The position numbers and the translations under genes were made by a program. Below are positions 59,739 to 64,000 of a DNA stretch of 64,000 bases, piece by piece. The notes under the pieces are model-generated. The model was not told where the DNA came from, made no database searches, and saw only the letters and a list, made by a program, of their open reading frames with translations. Position 1 is the stretch's first letter. The number at the start of each line of letters is the position of its first letter. This DNA comes from an uncultured Rhodospirillales bacterium (GTDB taxonomy: Bacteria > Pseudomonadota > Alphaproteobacteria > ATCC43930 > CGMCC-115725): positions 806,001 to 870,000 of the forward strand of contig CAIKMD010000007.1 of NCBI GenBank assembly GCA_903828515.1. Reading direction: 5' to 3'.

Positions 59739-60986
59739 TTACGGAAGATCACTGAATAATAGCCGAATTCGGCGAAGCGCCCGTTTCGGATCCGCCAAGC
59801 CCTTCAGGATCAGGCTTGGACGATAAATACGCCAACTGACGATTTTGGCGACCGGTTGCCTGAGTGGCCCCAGCCTCGACGCCGCAACGCTGCGTAATTT
59901 CCGATAGGACCTGCGAAGGTAATCAAGCTTTCCATGACGCAAACAAAGATATTCAATAAAGTTATAGAGACGCCGATCTCGGAAGGTGTCACCGGCGCCG
60001 CCGTAGTAGCCATAGTTGAGTTTACGAAAGGCGTTGGTCAATGTGATGCGAAGCCAGCTTAACCGGTAGGAGTGGCTATCCACGGTGTAGGTCGATAACA
60101 GGTCGACCACTTCGATGCGATGCCGCCGACGGTTGTCGCGTACTTCGAACTGTTCGAGTGTGGGGTGGGCTTCTGCCCAGATGTGGGCATGGAGTATTTG
60201 CGCGCGCCGTGCCGCCTCCTGCTGCATCCGGTGCGACATCAGAATGAACCAGGGCTTCAATGCACCGCGCATGCGTTGCCGAAGCGCCTGGCCGCTGAGC
60301 CCGATGCTGTCGCCGGCGCCGCCAAACGAGATATCGTAGATCGGCTGTTCGCGATACGGCCTGGCGACGTCGAACCGCCGTAACCAGCCGAAATAATACG
60401 CAACGCATTGCTGGAAGGAGTCCGGGCCGTTGCAGGGACACCATCCCCCGCCGAGTTCGATCCAACGTCTGGTCACGAACGAAGAGGTGTCGTTCGACCA
60501 GCCAGGTTCCCAAAAATCGTAATACGTTCTCAATCGATGATGCGACGTTCGCAGCCGAAAGATGTGATCGGGATGCAGCCCGACATATTTGCGTAACGTC
60601 GTGTCCCAGCCTTTATTCGCGAAATGCATTTCGTCGTTGAGCGGGAGAAGAAAATAGGCGTTCGGATCGCACGCTTTGAAAAGATCGTCATAGCAACTCC
60701 AAAGACCGTAAAATCCTCCCGACAAAGGAGTCGAAATATATGTAATCCGAAAGAGCCGACGCGCGGCCTCCTGCTGTAGGACCCGGTTCATATCGAGATC
60801 GTTATCGTCGATCTTGACGACAACCTCGACGGAAGAAAGGTCGTCGGTTGCCGCCTCGAGACGATCGAGGAACCGGGTAAAATTGTCCGGACGATTGGAG
60901 GTAAAGTGTATCGACAAAAGCACGCCCGTTTTTGGCGGGTTATCTATTTCGGCACGCTTTTGGGCCGCTACTGGTGCTTCCGACAT
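59739..60986 (-). CDS. Putative glycosyltransferase, GT-A like, family not recognised
   Basis: The 415-residue protein starts at the ATG ending at 60986, 11 bp after GGAGG; another ATG ends at 61004. VLLSIHFTSNRPDNFTRFLDRLEA and VEVVVKIDDNDLDMNRVL resemble the first strands of GT-A enzymes, with a D-D-N-D acidic cluster as possible metal site; NAYFLLPLNDEMHF follows. The C-terminal half is Arg/Tyr-rich and includes DRRLYNFIEYL. No membrane helices are obvious. It lies 253 bp upstream of the GT2-GT41 gene on the same strand. Annotation as a glycosyltransferase rests on the fold-like pattern and neighbours. Confidence 0.65.
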   Translation of the reverse strand: MSEAPVAAQKRAEIDNPPKTGVLLSIHFTSNRPDNFTRFLDRLEAATDDLSSVEVVVKIDDNDLDMNRVLQQEAARRLFRITYISTPLSGGFYGLWSCYDDLFKACDPNAYFLLPLNDEMHFANKGWDTTLRKYVGLHPDHIFRLRTSHHRLRTYYDFWEPGWSNDTSSFVTRRWIELGGGWCPCNGPDSFQQCVAYYFGWLRRFDVARPYREQPIYDISFGGAGDSIGLSGQALRQRMRGALKPWFILMSHRMQQEAARRAQILHAHIWAEAHPTLEQFEVRDNRRRHRIEVVDLLSTYTVDSHSYRLSWLRITLTNAFRKLNYGYYGGAGDTFRDRRLYNFIEYLCLRHGKLDYLRRSYRKLRSVAASRLGPLRQPVAKIVSWRIYRPSLILKGLADPKRALRRIRLLFSDLP

Positions 60987-61217
60987 TCGCGGCCGATCCT
61001 CCATTTGTGCCCCGCCTGAGGCGTCTTCACCCTGCGAATTCTCGCTTCATAGCCCGTATGGCCGGGCCCGCTCCGACTTTGGGCGGATTCTAGCGACCCT
61101 CCGTTGTGGCGTCGAGTGCTGAACCTCGACCAGACAATAGATAATAGTAAACAGGAAATGGCACGCGCGAAGTATGACGACGGCACGTGTGCGGGAATGT
61201 AATTTTGAGAGACGAGC

Positions 61218-62681
61218 ATGCATCGATCTTTTGCGCTATGCTCAGTGAACTATCTGGAATGCGTGGCTAAGGGAGTTCGAGTCTTGTTTGGTTATCTGGC
61301 TCGCGTTTTCTCGTACGTCGCGAGACGCGCTGCATTCTTAAATCAGAGCCATCAAACGGTGAAATGGACTGCGCCGGCAGATCCAGACAATATCGTTGCG
61401 GGGGACTCACTTTATTCCCGGGGCGTTCAATGTTTTGGCGAAGGCAAACTGGAAGAGAGCAAACGGCTTTTTGAGAGCTATTTGGATGCGATCGGTCGGT
61501 CGGATTTATTAAAGGACCACGTCACCGACGATTGTCCCAACGAAGAAGATTACGCGACTTTCGAGCCGCTGTTCCGCGATTTTCTGACCCGAAAACGGCT
61601 AAGCTGGGAAACCGGAAACAGTCCGTTGCCGCCATTCGTTCGCGACTCTGCCGCTTCGATGGCTGACCGCACCGATCCTTCGGCGACGAAGGTATTCTTT
61701 ATTTTCCCCCAATATATCTACAACAACGATCGGCACATCGAATGCGACATCAACGATCATCTTTACGAGTCTGCGGTTAACGCCGGCATACGGGCCGAAT
61801 ATTTTTTCGGCGATCGTATCTTGTATCCGCACCTGGGGCTCGACCCGGCTCATCCGAAAGAAGACCTTGCGAAATTGCGCGAACGAATTCGCGAGATGCG
61901 CCCCGATGTCATCGTGTTCGATGCCAATTTCGTCGGAGACGACATTGGGCTTAACGCTGCTTTTCTGCGCATGCTGAAAAAGGAATTTGGACCAAAGCTC
62001 ATTGGCTTCATGGGGGACGTCTGGGCTAGGCATTGGATCAAAATCGCGAATTATTGGAACTCGGTCGCCGACATGATCGTGTATATCGTGCCGGAAGGCC
62101 CTTTTCTGAAAGCGAGCACGTCCAGTGACAAGATGCTCTCAACGCCGTATCCGGTGAACAGCCGGAATTTCTTTCCCGATCCAGTAAAGAATCTTGATCT
62201 GTCTTTCTTTGGAAGTTACGCCTATTTGCGTCCCTTTTGGCTGACGCATGCTTTGCGCGCCGCGGCGCGGCTTGGTCTTAAAACCAATATTCGGGAACAT
62301 GAGCGGACGAGCGATTGTCCGACCGTCGCTGAGTATGCCGAAATTCTTCGGCGTTCTCGAATGGTCATGAATTTTTCTTCCCGTAGCGCTCAAGCAAAGA
62401 TCATTACCGGTCGGGTTTGGCAGGCACTCAATTCGGGGGCACTGCTGCTCGAAGAAGAAAATGAACAGACACGCTATTTCTTTGTTCCCTTCGTCCACTA
62501 TGCCCCCTTCGGGAACGCGCGCCAACTCGGACATTTTATTGAATTCTTCCACAAGAACCCGGATCAGGCCGATCTGATGGGGCGGAGCGCGCTTGTGTTC
62601 TGCCAGGAACATTATGGTGCGGCGGCGATCTGGAAAAGAATTCTTGGCGCGCCTCAGATGCAGGCGTCTGTCGGCAGTTAA
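61218..62681 (+). CDS. GT-B (CgeB-like) glycosyltransferase
   Basis: The 487-residue protein has an N-terminal helical/TPR-like region (GDSLYSRGVQCFGEGKLEESKRLFESYLDAI, about 60-92). A GT-B pair follows: TKVFFIFPQYIYNNDRHIEC, MRPDVIVFDANFVGDDIG, LIGFMGDVWARHW, then DLSFFGSYAYLRPFWLTHALRAAARLG and the C-terminal nucleotide-sugar half with GRVWQALNSGALLLEEENEQTRYFF, as in CgeB/Glyco_trans_1_2 proteins. Donor and acceptor are unknown. The first 45 residues are hydrophobic and basic (GVRVLFGYLARVFSYVARRA), perhaps membrane-associated. GAGAGACGAGC precedes the ATG. It is divergent from the GT-A-like gene. Confidence 0.8.
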   Translation: MHRSFALCSVNYLECVAKGVRVLFGYLARVFSYVARRAAFLNQSHQTVKWTAPADPDNIVAGDSLYSRGVQCFGEGKLEESKRLFESYLDAIGRSDLLKDHVTDDCPNEEDYATFEPLFRDFLTRKRLSWETGNSPLPPFVRDSAASMADRTDPSATKVFFIFPQYIYNNDRHIECDINDHLYESAVNAGIRAEYFFGDRILYPHLGLDPAHPKEDLAKLRERIREMRPDVIVFDANFVGDDIGLNAAFLRMLKKEFGPKLIGFMGDVWARHWIKIANYWNSVADMIVYIVPEGPFLKASTSSDKMLSTPYPVNSRNFFPDPVKNLDLSFFGSYAYLRPFWLTHALRAAARLGLKTNIREHERTSDCPTVAEYAEILRRSRMVMNFSSRSAQAKIITGRVWQALNSGALLLEEENEQTRYFFVPFVHYAPFGNARQLGHFIEFFHKNPDQADLMGRSALVFCQEHYGAAAIWKRILGAPQMQASVGS

Positions 62682-62743
62682 TCCCGGCTGGTCGTTGCCG
62701 CGGCCAATTCTCCGCTCAACGCGGCTCGGCGAATTGATGCCGG

Positions 62744-64000
62744 TTACGCCTTTTGTCGAAGCATATCGACATAGGCGGCTTCGAGCGACCGGGCTAGGCC
62801 TTGAGGGTCACCCAGGCCATTTTCCCTGGCGAGACGCCGAAGGTTCTGGCGCAAAAACAAAAGCCGTTCCTTATCGTGGCCGAGTTGATCGGCCAAGCGG
62901 ACATAGGCGTCGAAATTATCGGCGACGAGATCGGCCAATCCGCATGCGTGGAAAAGCGACGCGCCATAGGCGGAGGAAAAGCGATCACCCTTGTAGGAGA
63001 CGACCGGCACACCTTGCCAAACCGATTCGGCGATCGTATTCCCGCCGCAGTAGGGAAAAGTATCGAGGCTGATGTCCACCATGGAATAGTTACGCAGGAT
63101 CGTGCTTCGATCGGCGCCTGGCAACAGCGTGATCCGCGACGTGTCGACGCCGAGCCATTGAAACTGCTTGCGGATGAATTCCTGGTTCGCGATCGACGAC
63201 ATTGACGGATTCTGAAGGATCAATCGCGATTTCTCGCTGTGTCGCAGCAGATCGGCCCAAACCTTGAGGATTTCCGAATTGAGCTTGTCGCCTCCGCCGA
63301 AACAGCCATACGTGACGTACCCATTGGCGATCATCGGCGGTGGCGCGACGGCCGGCAATTCGTCCTCGTTGTAAGAAAAGCTGAAAAAGCAGCGGGGCAG
63401 TCGATAGATCGTTTCCGAGTAATGTGGATCGCACACGACAGGCGTTGCAATCTCGTCGCCGATCACATAATCGATGTTTTCGATCCCAACCGTACCCGTG
63501 TGATTGAGATAGGTCGCTTGTACGGGCGCGCAACGCACGGCGGCGGCCGCGAGACGGTGAGGGAACGAGAGCCCCGTCATCTCGACGAAAACATCGACCT
63601 GATGGCTTCGGACGAGATCAACGAAGTCGCCGTTCGACAAATGTCCGGTCACGTGGAATTCGTCGAAATGACGTCGTACATCCTCAGCTTCTTCGCTGGG
63701 TGCGTATCCGATGATTTTGAAGTTTGAGCGGTCATGAGCGGCGATCAAAGGCAGCGCCTGAGATCTGCCGGTATTGACGTGCCAAAATCCGCAGTGATAG
63801 CCGATAACCGGTTTCTGGCCCGGTGCCTTTCGTTTGAATGTCGCGGGCGGCTTTCCGGGAAGCGGCGTTGCGAATTTCGCGGCCCATTCGTGTTGCAACT
63901 CGAGCAATTGGGCATCGGTCGATTCTGGCGACTTTATTTTCGCCTGAAGCGCCATTGAATCGATGTAAATGTTATTGAGGGGCTGTGCGTGTTTCCACGC
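62744..64000 (-). CDS. GT41 (O-GlcNAc-transferase-like) protein, N-terminus beyond window edge
   Basis: The frame stays open through base 64000, so the N-terminus lies outside. The visible 418 residues are mostly the GT41 catalytic region: GYHCGFWHVNTGRS, VDVFVEMTGLSFPHRLAAAAVRCAPVQATYLNHTGT, NGYVTYGCFGGGDKLNSEILKVW and LDTFPYCGGNTIAESVWQGVPVV. It is clearly paralogous to the C-terminal half of the protein at 57-59.5 kb. The part at the edge (WKHAQPLNNIYIDSMALQ) suggests a preceding helical or TPR domain. It converges on the CgeB-like gene. Confidence 0.85.
   Translation of the reverse strand, partial: AWKHAQPLNNIYIDSMALQAKIKSPESTDAQLLELQHEWAAKFATPLPGKPPATFKRKAPGQKPVIGYHCGFWHVNTGRSQALPLIAAHDRSNFKIIGYAPSEEAEDVRRHFDEFHVTGHLSNGDFVDLVRSHQVDVFVEMTGLSFPHRLAAAAVRCAPVQATYLNHTGTVGIENIDYVIGDEIATPVVCDPHYSETIYRLPRCFFSFSYNEDELPAVAPPPMIANGYVTYGCFGGGDKLNSEILKVWADLLRHSEKSRLILQNPSMSSIANQEFIRKQFQWLGVDTSRITLLPGADRSTILRNYSMVDISLDTFPYCGGNTIAESVWQGVPVVSYKGDRFSSAYGASLFHACGLADLVADNFDAYVRLADQLGHDKERLLFLRQNLRRLARENGLGDPQGLARSLEAAYVDMLRQKA

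Noticed and set aside
59692-59826. 44-codon basic reading frame on the plus strand before the GT-A-like gene end
   Set aside because: More than half overlaps the end of the convergent glycosyltransferase gene and no family resemblance is visible.
1-64000. tRNA, rRNA, CRISPR, transposase, integrase or phage features
   Set aside because: Looked for conserved stems, repeat-spacer patterns and recombinase motifs on both strands; none was convincing.

Overview
The window is high-GC DNA from an alphaproteobacterium. The evidence is a divK-pleD cell-cycle signalling pair with a CtrA-like box upstream, an HdaA-type replication regulator behind a DUF2066/CDP-alcohol transferase/PerM run, an EipB-type envelope protein (DUF1849), hopanoid-lipid genes hpnI-hpnK-hpnL, a GT-rich envelope glycan locus, and many Rieske oxygenases and ABC uptake proteins typical of soil or freshwater Rhodospirillales-like genomes. 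The genus cannot be read from the sequence. I see no rRNA, tRNA, CRISPR array, transposase or phage genes.

Region 1 (1-19.9 kb) is catabolic and accessory. It holds an FAH-family hydrolase (cut by the left edge), a two-domain VOC dioxygenase overlapping a vanillate-demethylase-like Rieske oxygenase, a methyltransferase, a MarR regulator overlapping a 2OG-Fe(II) oxygenase, and a NitT/TauT-type binding protein. Divergent from these is a Fe/polyamine-type binding protein with a fused permease, followed by a second Rieske oxygenase and a MetE-core protein. Then come a LivJ-type binding protein, an SDR, a gamma-glutamyltransferase-like protein, a GlcG/HbpS protein, two small or membrane proteins, a UbiD-family decarboxylase and an SDR lacking the usual Tyr/Lys. 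The combination suggests uptake and breakdown of an aromatic, possibly methoxylated, acid. The substrate is not determinable here.

Region 2 (20-37.4 kb) is core genome: DUF2066, CDP-alcohol phosphatidyltransferase, PerM, HdaA, SixA, polyphosphate kinase, Ppx/GppA, RNase D, AspRS, a GGDEF cyclase, EipB, a ROK kinase, DivK, PleD, a CocE/NonD hydrolase and ribosomal protein L33.

Region 3 (37.7-49 kb) has hpnI-hpnK-hpnL (glycosylated or modified hopanoids), a cytochrome c, a DapA-family aldolase and an MFS carrier. These are followed by a Rieske ferredoxin, a third Rieske oxygenase and a LivHM-fusion/LivG/LivF ABC importer without its own binding protein. The orphan LivJ-like protein at 11.9-13.1 kb is a candidate partner.

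Region 4 (49-64 kb) is a surface-glycan locus: an O-antigen-ligase-like protein, a WbpV-like epimerase/dehydrogenase, gmhA and hddA (heptose phosphate synthesis) and an SDR. It also has an unrecognised methyltransferase next to a protein carrying a 2OG-oxygenase-like HxD...H...R pattern, several GT-A and GT-B glycosyltransferases, and two GT41 (O-GlcNAc-transferase-like) proteins. One GT41 protein is fused to an N-terminal GT2 domain; the other runs off the right edge. This end is the least conventional part of the window.
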